A stretch of DNA of 40,929 bases from Clostridiales bacterium (GTDB lineage: Bacteria; Bacillota; Clostridia; Saccharofermentanales; Saccharofermentanaceae). Under the pieces are notes generated by a model, which had not been told where the DNA came from, did no database searches, and saw nothing but the letters and a program-made list of their open reading frames with translations. The stretch is taken from NCBI GenBank assembly GCA_017964005.1, contig JAGCSR010000010.1:1-40929 (forward strand). Direction: 5' to 3'. This document shows, in pieces, positions 8,801 through 16,777 of the stretch (position 1 is its first letter; every line of letters starts with the position of its first letter). Made by a program: the position numbers and the translations under genes.

Positions 8801-11800
8801 AGTACATAGGAACTTCTGATACAGCTCACAGGCAGGGTATCCTCTCAACGAACATAGATGAGAATACAGGTTATCCTGTGATCGTATCCAATGGTGTCGT
8901 AAATCCTAATTTCGGCGGCATATTTGCGGGTTCATACGATGTCAATCATCTGTTCATCCAGTCTGTTTATGATCAGAGCGGATATTTTGAATATAACAGC
9001 TGTCAGAACTTTGCAACTTTACTTGATGATAACGGTGATCCCGGAACAGATTTCCGTGTTTATAAGGAACTCGGCACCGTTGACGGTACAAAGAGAGAGA
9101 CGAGAAAACACGGACAGTTCTTCCCCTATAACAGGATCGAACCCGGAGTTTATGCTGTAGATAATCCTGAGAACCTTTATGATGTTATGGGTGCAAGCCT
9201 TCCCGACTCGGATCCTCGAAAATACGAGAAACTCCATCTGATCCAGAACCCTGACAATTATCTGGGAATGGATATCTCTGCCAAATTCGTACAGACACCT
9301 AGCGGATTGGATGCCTGGGGACACGATCTTATCTTTGAGTTTACGGGAGACGATGACTTCTGGTTCTATGTAGATAATGAACTGGTGCTGGATCTCGGCG
9401 GTATCCATTCTGCAGAGGCAGGTACCGTTAACTTCAGGACAGGTGTCGTTACATATAAGCTTCAGATCAACGATTCAACTAATTATACAACTCATACAGA
9501 CAGTCTGAGGGATATATTCATCCGTAACATGAAGGCAAGGAACATCGCTTCGGGTATGAGCGAGGCAGATGCTGAGGCTGCTGCGACAGCTGTTGCTGAT
9601 ACGAAGTTTACCACGACAGACGGCGGCGCAACATATCACTTCAATGATTATACGACCCATGAGATGAGGATCTTCTTTATGGAGAGAGGTGCAGGCGCAT
9701 CCAACCTCCAGCTCAGGTTCAACCTGTCTGCCGTAACCCCCGGAAGCGCCATGCTTACCAAGACCGTAACAGGTGATGATGCGGATGATCTTGATTTTGA
9801 CCTCATTAAGTATCCTTATCAGATCTACTATAAGTATTCTGAGACTTCCACTAACTACTACAGGCTTGACGGTGAGTCCAAGGTAAGATACAGGAATACC
9901 GTTAAGAAGGTTGAATACAAGCCGACATTCACACCTCCGAACGGAAATGCGGTATATGAGGATGTTTATTTCCTGTCTCCCGAGATGACTGCCGAGATAG
10001 TCCTTCCTCAGGGAGTTACCCATTACAAGATAGTCGAATGCGGAATCAATACCGAGATCTATGAGAATTGCAAGGTGAATGGTGTTGATGCGGCCCATAC
10101 TGATCCCGAGCCCGGAGTAAGAGACTTCGATTCCGGATGGATCAATATCGATGAGCAGCCCTCTGTCGGTTTTGAGAATGCCTTAAAGCCGGGTTCCGTA
10201 AGAACATTGAAGATAACCAAAAAACTCTATGACGAGAACGGCGAGGGTGATGAGAATCTCCTGACCAAGGAACAGGATGATACCAGGTTCTCCTTCAGAT
10301 TGTCCCTGTCCAACGGATCGTCCGGTGATGTTGCCCTTACGAACAGATATAACTACTATGTCGTAGATCCTGACGGTTACCTTTGCAGCTGGGATCATAC
10401 TGCCATGGACTTCGTTGCAACTTCCTTTGAAGCAACGGATGATGTAATAGACGCTCTGAGCGATCAGCAGAAAGAAGAGATAACATTTACCACTTCAAGC
10501 TATGGTGCCATATCCCAGATCCCTGCAGGCTATTCTGTTTATGTTCCGGGAATTCCCGTAGGTGCCGTATTCATGGTGGAAGAAAGATCCTCCGAGATAC
10601 CCGCAGGTTATAAGTTCATAAAGTATGACGGTAATCATGAGACATATTATTCTGTTCAAGGATCAGACAATTCCGGTATCGTAAGAGCAGGATACTCTCC
10701 TGAGATGGATGTCAAGAATATGCGCGGATGGGGTCTTACAGTAAACAAGATCTGGTCTGATAAAGACTATGTTACAAGTTACGATCCTATATATATTGCA
10801 CTTTACGATAACGGTACTTTTATCGACGGAACAGTTCGCCAGATTAAGTATCCTGAGACATCGTCTTATTATTTCTTTGATTCTCCTTTCGATGATATAG
10901 AGGCAAGAGAAGTTACGATCAGTAATCCTGATCCTACAATAGATAATAGTGATAATGTTACCGTTCTTGATCCCGGTGATGTTAATCCGGTTGCTTCAGG
11001 CGGGATTGTATCAGTTAATGTTGTCCCTGATGAAGGTCACCCCATCGACTATACGGTTGATTATAAGCAGGGAACACCTCATGGTGCCAATAATAATATC
11101 CGTGAGGATTCGATCACCAATATCCGTTCGGGTGCTATTGTATTCGATCTGTATGAATGGAACAGTGAAGATCCGCTGCAAGGTGGCGAGTTCACCCTGT
11201 CATGTGACGGCAACGTGATCGGAACATATACATCAGACTCTGAAGGCAAGATAACGATCTTCTACGGTTTTGATAAGAATAAGGACTACGTCCTTACTCA
11301 GACCAAGGCAAAAGACGGTTACCTGGGTGTTGTCAAACCCGTTACGTTCAGCGTGGATGATAATAATGTGATCACTCTGACACACGATAATGATGAAGGC
11401 TGGATTGAACAAAAGACAGGAGTAAACGGTATCATAGGATATATTGATGCTCACAATAAACGGTTTACGATAGATCTTTATAAGCATGATATTGCAGATA
11501 ATACTATCCCTCTTGCAGGTGCGCACTTCGCACTCTATAGACAGCTCTATAGCCCTATTGCAGGTTATTCGAAGTCCACGACACCTATGGACGGTTATGA
11601 GGATATTGTAACAGACAGGAACGGCAATATCGCATTGTCTCCCCATGAAGGCTACACTCTCAAGCCTGGTGTTTATTACCTGACGGAAACTACACCACCC
11701 GTTACATATAAGGTTCTTGATGATGATATTGTTATTACGGTATCGGATATCGGTGTGGTTACTGTGCAAGGTCCTCTGGGTGTTGCGGTGACAGGGTCCG

Positions 11801-12354
11801 ATTCCGGTAATATCCATAAATATCTGATATCGGCTCCTGACGAGGATGACGGCACGAAATCATTGAAGATCAGCAAGACGATCGCGGGTAATTTCAGCAA
11901 CAGATATGATACTTTCCCGCTTTCGGTTACACTGACTGACGATAATGACATTCCTGTTGCCAATACTGATCTTATTGTCATGATAAACGGTGAGATCCCT
12001 GCGCAGACTTATTCTACCGATGCAGACGGTTTGGTGGAATTTACTATCGGACACGAGGATCTGATAGTGATCTTAGGGCTTGCCGACGGTACTAAGTTTA
12101 CAGTGACCGAAAAACCCGGAAAGTACACCCCTGAGATTTTTGTTGATGGTGTGTCGCTCGGTGAAGTCGCGACCTGTTCCGGAAATGTCAATGACAATAA
12201 GCTTGTACAGATCGTCAATACATATAACGGCATCATTCCTACAGGTGTAAGCAATATGGCCGGAGTACTGGCAGTGCTGGCAACTTTGTTCGTAGCAGGG
12301 TTTGCAGTAATGATCGCGATATTGAGACGCCGCCGCTATGCCGACTATTACTGA
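5851..12354 (+). CDS. Giant secreted SpaA/Cna-B-type adhesin with fibro-slime (PA14-like) domain
   Basis: 2167 residues. The start is TTG, with GAGG six bases upstream; the in-frame ATG choices are absent and the nearby ATG at 5837 hits a stop. Order: signal peptide (hydrophobic AIGLLLVCAYIINPYGLLLA); Asp/Thr/Pro-rich linker with TD(A/T) repeats (about 40-160); two tandem modules of about 130 residues (about 165-440) each ending in GFSV(F/Y)A; a large central beta-rich region I cannot assign; a fibro-slime/PA14-like segment near 1157-1190 (FTGDDDFWFYVDNELVLDLG); then several Cna-B/SpaA-like folds (about 1300-2110, for example near 1762, 1870 and 2001). The end has IIPTG at 2128-2132, a hydrophobic helix and RRRR, an LPxTG-like sortase signal of the PTG type seen in Clostridia. 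No sortase gene is in the window. Probably a cell-wall-attached adhesin or pilin-like stalk. Confidence 0.85.
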   Translation: MKKQGNRTSLLYNWKARRAIGLLLVCAYIINPYGLLLADGSADNTPDTGVPAVVQQDEDGQAPADVPETPAEDPDAALPQDATDTEDPKVTEAPSDPSDINDAEDPADTTDPTDATDATDTTDATDTTDATDATDAAEPSETPVPTPSEVIPTPTPSDNDDKSSVIEDVVLDSAGKSWKVTATFGPECNIPEGAVLKVRELTSGKTYSEYKDMTEEYLDDRKVDYVRLFDISIVFDGKEIEPAEGTSVNVKIRLNDTPAGDLCVLHFPDDDRTQLYEDVAVKSGKTTEVTFDTTGFSVFAVAGYTMEKIFEAGDGSTYKIVLTYDDNAGFPEGADLAVRELKGSEYKDYLKRALDAKGAETASYAKIFDVSVVSSEGSEIQPKVPVKVDVTLLDAAKNTNDYDIIHFGNSPEDVEYTAEGNILTFYAEGFSVYAIVTRNMDTPSDSGWKKIPSLDQIDSHLGEPIYISHTNGFFATGTTYRVNNTSRTGIVKTATRTPNDVEGAISIGAVPYFIEKDEENGCYYLYTGDHNYVRRVGSGTSNTSNDDRSLGFTTNKDEATGFVFGVNGTGFYIADIRTVNTGSIFCWNQQGNDGGKGFAAYAGESDTNAAFNLFYYKNVPDDPYDLNGYEKGLMSLNSGSTGHALMADAGTNYHSLMEIVMRDNNSSRTLYVDEDNEITIWKFNNTSSDKYKISANVNGTTQYIKLDENGVSLTTSEADASEIRVVPGGGSNEGKISLSSGDYYLGFDPSVGYFTSPVASDRVWLNFVEETSVSPDESLVYSARKVSISDETNVTNGTKLIIYFRRWNDQTDSYEFYAIDHNGSFHRVYECGDNIMWIEDVLDSIQWEFTEYYWEGTTDPNYYYELYNPYSDKYIAPQINGQVLSENKIGINLEGRRIGEYYTEISAWDEHYYNYAALSTGATSLESGPVSKADTFYFAIVNPVESKEQLHEVETVDNNLHGITMKMINIGGTNGSAGSNATTQYIGTSDTAHRQGILSTNIDENTGYPVIVSNGVVNPNFGGIFAGSYDVNHLFIQSVYDQSGYFEYNSCQNFATLLDDNGDPGTDFRVYKELGTVDGTKRETRKHGQFFPYNRIEPGVYAVDNPENLYDVMGASLPDSDPRKYEKLHLIQNPDNYLGMDISAKFVQTPSGLDAWGHDLIFEFTGDDDFWFYVDNELVLDLGGIHSAEAGTVNFRTGVVTYKLQINDSTNYTTHTDSLRDIFIRNMKARNIASGMSEADAEAAATAVADTKFTTTDGGATYHFNDYTTHEMRIFFMERGAGASNLQLRFNLSAVTPGSAMLTKTVTGDDADDLDFDLIKYPYQIYYKYSETSTNYYRLDGESKVRYRNTVKKVEYKPTFTPPNGNAVYEDVYFLSPEMTAEIVLPQGVTHYKIVECGINTEIYENCKVNGVDAAHTDPEPGVRDFDSGWINIDEQPSVGFENALKPGSVRTLKITKKLYDENGEGDENLLTKEQDDTRFSFRLSLSNGSSGDVALTNRYNYYVVDPDGYLCSWDHTAMDFVATSFEATDDVIDALSDQQKEEITFTTSSYGAISQIPAGYSVYVPGIPVGAVFMVEERSSEIPAGYKFIKYDGNHETYYSVQGSDNSGIVRAGYSPEMDVKNMRGWGLTVNKIWSDKDYVTSYDPIYIALYDNGTFIDGTVRQIKYPETSSYYFFDSPFDDIEAREVTISNPDPTIDNSDNVTVLDPGDVNPVASGGIVSVNVVPDEGHPIDYTVDYKQGTPHGANNNIREDSITNIRSGAIVFDLYEWNSEDPLQGGEFTLSCDGNVIGTYTSDSEGKITIFYGFDKNKDYVLTQTKAKDGYLGVVKPVTFSVDDNNVITLTHDNDEGWIEQKTGVNGIIGYIDAHNKRFTIDLYKHDIADNTIPLAGAHFALYRQLYSPIAGYSKSTTPMDGYEDIVTDRNGNIALSPHEGYTLKPGVYYLTETTPPVTYKVLDDDIVITVSDIGVVTVQGPLGVAVTGSDSGNIHKYLISAPDEDDGTKSLKISKTIAGNFSNRYDTFPLSVTLTDDNDIPVANTDLIVMINGEIPAQTYSTDADGLVEFTIGHEDLIVILGLADGTKFTVTEKPGKYTPEIFVDGVSLGEVATCSGNVNDNKLVQIVNTYNGIIPTGVSNMAGVLAVLATLFVAGFAVMIAILRRRRYADYY
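6171..6260 (+). repeat. Nine-base tandem repeat coding for Thr-Asp-(Ala/Thr)
   Basis: About ten degenerate copies of a 9-base unit (ACTGATGCA / ACAGATACA and similar) code for TDA/TDT repeats in the adhesin linker. Because the unit is a multiple of three, copy-number change would alter linker length without breaking the frame. Confidence 0.85.
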
Positions 12355-12375
12355 GGATCGCGCGGCTTAAGTAAG

Positions 12376-14184
12376 ATGGGGAAGAAAGAGAAAAAGCCGT
12401 CCAAGGTATTGCCGTATATCCAGTCGATACCGGAGATCATACTTTATCAGATCGTATCCAAGCTGATCCTGTCAGGTCTTGTATTCCTGCTGAAGCTGTT
12501 GCTGCAGTGGTCAGTCTATAAGACCGGCAAGGCATCTGTGTCCAGCGGTGATTTCTTCTTCCTGTTTACGAATCCCTACGGGTGGCTTGCTATCCTTACG
12601 ACATTACTGATATTGGGAGTCTATTTTGCTTTCGATATCAATATCATCGTTAACTATGCGGGAGAGAAGGTCAAAGAGAGACCTGCTGTTCTTTGGAAGA
12701 TAATACTGGAATCAATGGCGGAGGCCGCAAGATTCTTTACTCCGGGCGGTATCCTGGTCCTTTTGTATGTTACGCTTATCACTCCCATTATCGGAATGGG
12801 TTATTCGATATCCCTTACGGATAATCTTTACATCCCGAACTTCATATCATCGATCATTAGGGAGAATCCTGTATATAATGTGCTCTTTATCATCTCCGAG
12901 ATCCTGATGATTGGAGTCGGTATCTTCGGAATGTTTACGATACACGGAATGATCATAGATCATGTGCCGGCGATAACTTCTTTCGGCAGGAGCTGCAAGA
13001 TGGTATTCCGGAACTTCTGGAAGATCGCAGGCAACCTTTTGATGTTCGCATTGAAGTTCTTCCTGATCGCCTTCGGGATCGCCTTGGTATTCGAGATCAT
13101 CCCTGTTGCATGCCTGGTGTTGTCAGGGGGCGCAGCAGGACCGTTCCCGTTCTTCTATGAAAGTTCCGTAATTGCAGTGACGATAGTCCTGTATCTTACA
13201 ATGCTCGGAACTATGGCGCTGTTCATGCCTTTGCTGGTGATGAAACTGACACAGCTCTACTACAGGTTCAGTGAGGACGAACCCGTAACCTTTACAACGA
13301 CTCCAATAATGCATTTCAAGTATATGGTATTGACTCTCATATTACTGTATCTTGCAACACTGAGCGCATCCGTTTATATCTACAATAACTTCGACAGGAT
13401 CTTCCCGATTGAAGTGAGTTCCAACATAATCGGGCACAGGGGCGCAGGCAATGACGCGGGAGAGAATACCGTAGGCGGGATCTTGAAAGCGAAAGAGATC
13501 GGGTGTTACGGGACTGAGATCGATATTCAGAGAACCTCAGACGGATATTATGTCCTGAATCATGATGCCAATTTCAAGCGCGTTGCCGGTGACTCCAGGA
13601 AACCTTCCGATATGACACTGGAAGAGATAAAGAGCCTTACTCTCAAATCCGCTCCCGATGAGAAGGTTCCCACCATAGAAGAGGCTTTGGATGCCGCAGG
13701 TAAGGAGATCATACTTTTTATCGAGCTCAAGGGAGACACTGCCGACTACAAGATGGCGGACGATATGGTAGCGCTCCTGAAGGCCCGGGATGCCGTGGAT
13801 AATTGCGTTCTCATATCCCTCAAATATAATCTTGTCGAATATATAGAGGATAAATACCCTGAGATCAATACGGGATATCTGGCGTTCATCACTTTGGGAG
13901 ATGTGGGAGCGCTCAAGTGCGATTATCTGGGCCTTGAAGAAGAGACTGCCACCACCGGCATGATCATTACGGCCCACAGCTCCGGTCACAAGGTCATGGT
14001 GTGGACCCCCAACGGAGAGGCATCCCAGAGGACATTCCTTCTGTCAGATGCGGACGCGATCATTACCGATAATGCGTCCAACGCCAAGGAGATGGAAGAG
14101 ACTCTCAAGGAAAGGACGCTTTTCGAACGCCTTGCCGATTCTCTGCTCGACGGTAAATGGAATATCTGGACTTTGTTCAGGTAA
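12376..14184 (+). CDS. Membrane-anchored glycerophosphodiester phosphodiesterase
   Basis: 602 residues. Residues about 1-345 hold roughly eight transmembrane segments and look like the GPDPase membrane domain (PF10110). Residues about 350-590 are a GDPD TIM barrel: HRGAG at about 353, AGENT in place of the more usual PENT, EIDIQRTSDG, LNHDANFKR, and later FIELKGD. These supply the metal-binding Glu/Asp and the His pair that cleave glycerophosphodiesters to glycerol phosphate and an alcohol. In Gram-positives this architecture may act on lipid or teichoic-acid head groups at the outer face of the membrane. The gene starts 21 bases after the adhesin stop with only a weak ribosome site, so it is probably co-transcribed and coupled. 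Its last 8 bases overlap the convergent phosphatase gene. Confidence 0.9.
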   Translation: MGKKEKKPSKVLPYIQSIPEIILYQIVSKLILSGLVFLLKLLLQWSVYKTGKASVSSGDFFFLFTNPYGWLAILTTLLILGVYFAFDINIIVNYAGEKVKERPAVLWKIILESMAEAARFFTPGGILVLLYVTLITPIIGMGYSISLTDNLYIPNFISSIIRENPVYNVLFIISEILMIGVGIFGMFTIHGMIIDHVPAITSFGRSCKMVFRNFWKIAGNLLMFALKFFLIAFGIALVFEIIPVACLVLSGGAAGPFPFFYESSVIAVTIVLYLTMLGTMALFMPLLVMKLTQLYYRFSEDEPVTFTTTPIMHFKYMVLTLILLYLATLSASVYIYNNFDRIFPIEVSSNIIGHRGAGNDAGENTVGGILKAKEIGCYGTEIDIQRTSDGYYVLNHDANFKRVAGDSRKPSDMTLEEIKSLTLKSAPDEKVPTIEEALDAAGKEIILFIELKGDTADYKMADDMVALLKARDAVDNCVLISLKYNLVEYIEDKYPEINTGYLAFITLGDVGALKCDYLGLEEETATTGMIITAHSSGHKVMVWTPNGEASQRTFLLSDADAIITDNASNAKEMEETLKERTLFERLADSLLDGKWNIWTLFR

Positions 14185-15310
14185 GGTTCGATACGATCCT
14201 GTCGATATCAGTATCCGTAAGCCCGCAGGATCTTATATAATCTCTGGCATATCCTTCAAGAACTTCTGTCTTGATCTTATCGCCGGAAAGTCCGGTAAAT
14301 GTCTCGATGAGATCGTCCAGGTTCATCCTGACGATAAGGTCATATCTCTCTTTATCACTTGACTCGTTGATCTTATAGTAGTTGTCATATGTGATCATGT
14401 AGTCGTTAAGGATCTCTTCGTAGGTCGCGCCGCAAAGTGCTTCGAGAAGGATGCAGATGAATCCCGTGCGGTCTTTGCCTTCCGTGCAGTGTACAAGGTA
14501 GGGCCCTTCGTTGTCGGCGATCATAAGGAATCCCGATGCCAGTTTCTCCTTGTTCTCAGAAGAAGTGTAATGTGTGTTCATTCCCAGAGGGATCACTTTA
14601 TCGTCGTTATAAAGAGACAGGACATACGGGGAATCGAAATCGTCCTTGGCAACATATCCTTCGATCTTAAGATCCGTATCTGCAAGATTTACGATGATGT
14701 TGACTCCTGCATCTTCCATGAGTTTATCGACATAAGGCGCACGGTTGTGTGAGTTGTCGCAGGGGGAAGCGGATCTGTAGAGCTTGCCTGACTTCATATT
14801 CCCCGCTTCCACTGTTCTGAAATTAGCGAAGATGACATCGCCGGCGTAATCTTCTCTCTTGTCGGAATAATGTATGTCCCGGGCTTTCTGGACATCCAGG
14901 TCTTTGCCGGGAGAATTGACCGTTATGGTGGCCGTGGCATCGTCTGTCATGTTAGATACTTCCCACAGGCACTCACCGTTATTGATGGCGGCCTTGATAT
15001 ACGGGTATCCCGGGTATGCGACCAGCAGAGGGTCTCCCGTGGGACAATAATATCCGCTGTAGTAGGGGATATCCTTCAGCTCGTATCCGTTGGAGAACTT
15101 GATATCAACGGTGTCTCCGTACTTATATCCCAGAGCGTTGAATTCATCTATGGTCTTTTGGATATAGACTCCGCCGAACTCATCGTCGTGGAGGACGGGA
15201 CAGTTTTTTACTTCCTTTGCTGAGTTGTTTGCCGCGCTGCAGGAAGCCTGCGATAACAAGATCCCGGCGATCAATATGAAAGATAGGCTTCTCGCAAATA
15301 TCTTAGCCAT
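14177..15310 (-). CDS. Secreted tyrosine-phosphatase-like protein, possible lipoprotein
   Basis: 377 residues. The start at 15310 is preceded by AGAGG 7-8 bases upstream and begins a signal peptide (FARSLSFILIAGILLSQASC). Cys24 might be lipidated, but Gln at -3 is a poor lipobox. The C-terminal half is a tyrosine/dual-specificity phosphatase of the Y_phosphatase3 type: LYRSASPCDNSHNRAPYVD, then the P-loop HCTEGKDRTG with nucleophile Cys275 and Arg281 (CX5R). Relatives include secreted bacterial phosphatases that hydrolyse phosphotyrosine and phosphoinositides. Residues about 40-170 (FNALGYKYGDTVDIKFSNGY) are a separate domain that I cannot name. It converges on, and overlaps by 8 bases, the glycerophosphodiesterase gene. 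Confidence 0.82.
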   Translation of the reverse strand: MAKIFARSLSFILIAGILLSQASCSAANNSAKEVKNCPVLHDDEFGGVYIQKTIDEFNALGYKYGDTVDIKFSNGYELKDIPYYSGYYCPTGDPLLVAYPGYPYIKAAINNGECLWEVSNMTDDATATITVNSPGKDLDVQKARDIHYSDKREDYAGDVIFANFRTVEAGNMKSGKLYRSASPCDNSHNRAPYVDKLMEDAGVNIIVNLADTDLKIEGYVAKDDFDSPYVLSLYNDDKVIPLGMNTHYTSSENKEKLASGFLMIADNEGPYLVHCTEGKDRTGFICILLEALCGATYEEILNDYMITYDNYYKINESSDKERYDLIVRMNLDDLIETFTGLSGDKIKTEVLEGYARDYIRSCGLTDTDIDRIVSNLT

Positions 15311-15326
15311 AACATGACCTCTTATG

Positions 15327-15920
15327 TTACTGTCTGATCTCGATAATGTCCTCGAAGTCCTTGCGGGGTCTTTTGACCGGAACTTCATCAGGGTAGCCCA
15401 GAGCGACTGCCGCGATGATCTGTTTGTCTGTCTTAAGGTACCCTCTTAAGGGTTCATGTGCATAGAATGTATTGGCGATCCATAAAGACCCCAATCCTTC
15501 TTCGGTAGCCGCAAGCAGTACATTCTCGATGGAAGCGCCGCAGGACATGCTGTCACAGATCTCCGTTATGTGGCTGAAGATATCCAGGGGTTTTCCGAAA
15601 GGCGAAGTGCCGTTGGTGTTGAGAACGAGGATGATGACAGGTGCTCCTCTCATTATCCTCAGTGTGTTCTTGGCGTCGGCGACTCCTGCTTTGCCCTGTT
15701 CGGGGAGGGAAGGCTCTTGCAGGGCCATATCAAGACCCATGTCCATTACGTTGAGAACATCATCTTTGGACGCACCCTTGAAAACGATGTATTTCCAAGG
15801 CTGCCTGTTCTTGGCGGAAGGCGCTTCGGCTCCTGCCTTTATTACCTTGCGGATAAGGTCGTCAGATACTTCCTGATCCTTATATTTCCTGATGCTCCTT
15901 CTGTCAAAGATCGCGTCCAT
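15327..15920 (-). CDS. Nitroreductase family flavoprotein
   Basis: 197 residues, typical of the family. MDAIFDRRSIRKYKDQEVSD contains the FMN-phosphate-binding RRSIRKY motif, followed by APSAKNRQPWKYIVF and, late, GLGSLWIAN and VALGYPDE, all hallmarks of nitroreductase/flavin reductase proteins that use NAD(P)H and FMN. GGAGG lies 8 bases before the ATG at 15920; a second ATG at 15923 is only 5 bases from it. The phosphatase gene begins 17 bases downstream and may be read from the same transcript. The physiological substrate is unknown. Confidence 0.88.
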   Translation of the reverse strand: MDAIFDRRSIRKYKDQEVSDDLIRKVIKAGAEAPSAKNRQPWKYIVFKGASKDDVLNVMDMGLDMALQEPSLPEQGKAGVADAKNTLRIMRGAPVIILVLNTNGTSPFGKPLDIFSHITEICDSMSCGASIENVLLAATEEGLGSLWIANTFYAHEPLRGYLKTDKQIIAAVALGYPDEVPVKRPRKDFEDIIEIRQ

Positions 15921-15953
15921 CATGTATGCCTCCGTTGAACTGAATATAATGAC

Positions 15954-16010
15954 ATTATAATACAACAAGTTCCCCGAAGTATCGAAAACGATGTGACTAT
16001 CTGATATAAT
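15954..16010. promoter_or_regulatory. Divergent promoter region (nitroreductase and tcdA)
   Basis: Forward: TCGAAA (15982-15987), a 17-base spacer and a perfect TATAAT (16005-16010) face tcdA. Reverse: a perfect TATAAT (15959-15954) faces the nitroreductase gene about 34 bases before its start, with only a weak -35. The two promoters lie back to back within 60 bases. Confidence 0.55.
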
Positions 16011-16043
16011 CCGTGTCGAAGAAAGGCATCGGGTAAGATCAGT

Positions 16044-16763
16044 ATGGCTAAGGAAATATTCTCCAGGACAGCGATGATATTGGGTGATGAAGCCCTTTCC
16101 AAACTTGCCTCGGCACGTGTTGCCGTATTCGGTATAGGCGGAGTCGGATCCTTTGTGACAGAGGCTCTTGCCAGGGCAGGGGTAGGGACTCTGGATCTTA
16201 TCGACAGCGATAAAGTAGCAGCATCCAACATCAACAGGCAGCTGGTCGCGCTCCATTCCACCATCGGACTTTATAAGACGGAGGTCGCGGCGGCAAGGAT
16301 AAAGGATATCAATCCCGATGCGGTGGTTAACGAATACAGATGTTTCTATCTTCCCGATGAAGAAGAGAAGTTCCCTTTTGCAGAATACGATTACATCGTT
16401 GATGCCGTTGATACCGTGACGGCAAAGATCGGACTTTGTGAAGCCGGTAAGAGATATAACGTCCCGGTCATAAGCATAATGGGGACCGGCAATAAGATAA
16501 ACCCTGCGATGTTCGAGGTAAGTGATATCTATAAGACGTCGGTTTGCCCTCTTGCAAAGGTAATGAGAAGGGAACTTAAGAAGAGGGGCATTACAAGCCT
16601 CAAGTGTGTATATTCCAAAGAGATACCATTAGAACATGTGGCAGGAGACCCGGAAGATGCAAGGACCCCGGGTTCAGTATCGTTCAATCCGCCTGTTGCA
16701 GGCATGATAGCCGCGTCAGAGGTCATCAAGGACATAACCGGCATCAGAAATCCCGAAGGATAA
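16044..16763 (+). CDS. tcdA: tRNA threonylcarbamoyladenosine dehydratase
   Basis: 239 residues of the ThiF/MoeB/E1-like family. RTAMILGDEAL at the N-terminus, the ATP-binding FGIGGVGSFVTEALARAG, DSDKVAASNINRQLVA and VDAVDTVTAK are all present, and TSVCPLAKVMRREL carries the Cys typical of TcdA (CsdL). The enzyme uses ATP to cyclise t6A37 of ANN-decoding tRNAs to ct6A. The length is close to the usual 250-270. The glycosidase gene begins 14 bases after the stop; the two have no obvious functional link. Confidence 0.9.
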   Translation: MAKEIFSRTAMILGDEALSKLASARVAVFGIGGVGSFVTEALARAGVGTLDLIDSDKVAASNINRQLVALHSTIGLYKTEVAAARIKDINPDAVVNEYRCFYLPDEEEKFPFAEYDYIVDAVDTVTAKIGLCEAGKRYNVPVISIMGTGNKINPAMFEVSDIYKTSVCPLAKVMRRELKKRGITSLKCVYSKEIPLEHVAGDPEDARTPGSVSFNPPVAGMIAASEVIKDITGIRNPEG

Positions 16764-16777
16764 GGGAAGGCCGTAAG

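Noticed and set aside
15921..16256. Extension of the nitroreductase frame across the divergent promoter
   Set aside because: It overlaps tcdA antisense and the promoter region; GGAGG marks the start near 15920.
16604..16777. 58-codon upstream extension of the GH3 gene
   Set aside because: It overlaps tcdA in another frame, and its residues do not resemble GH3.
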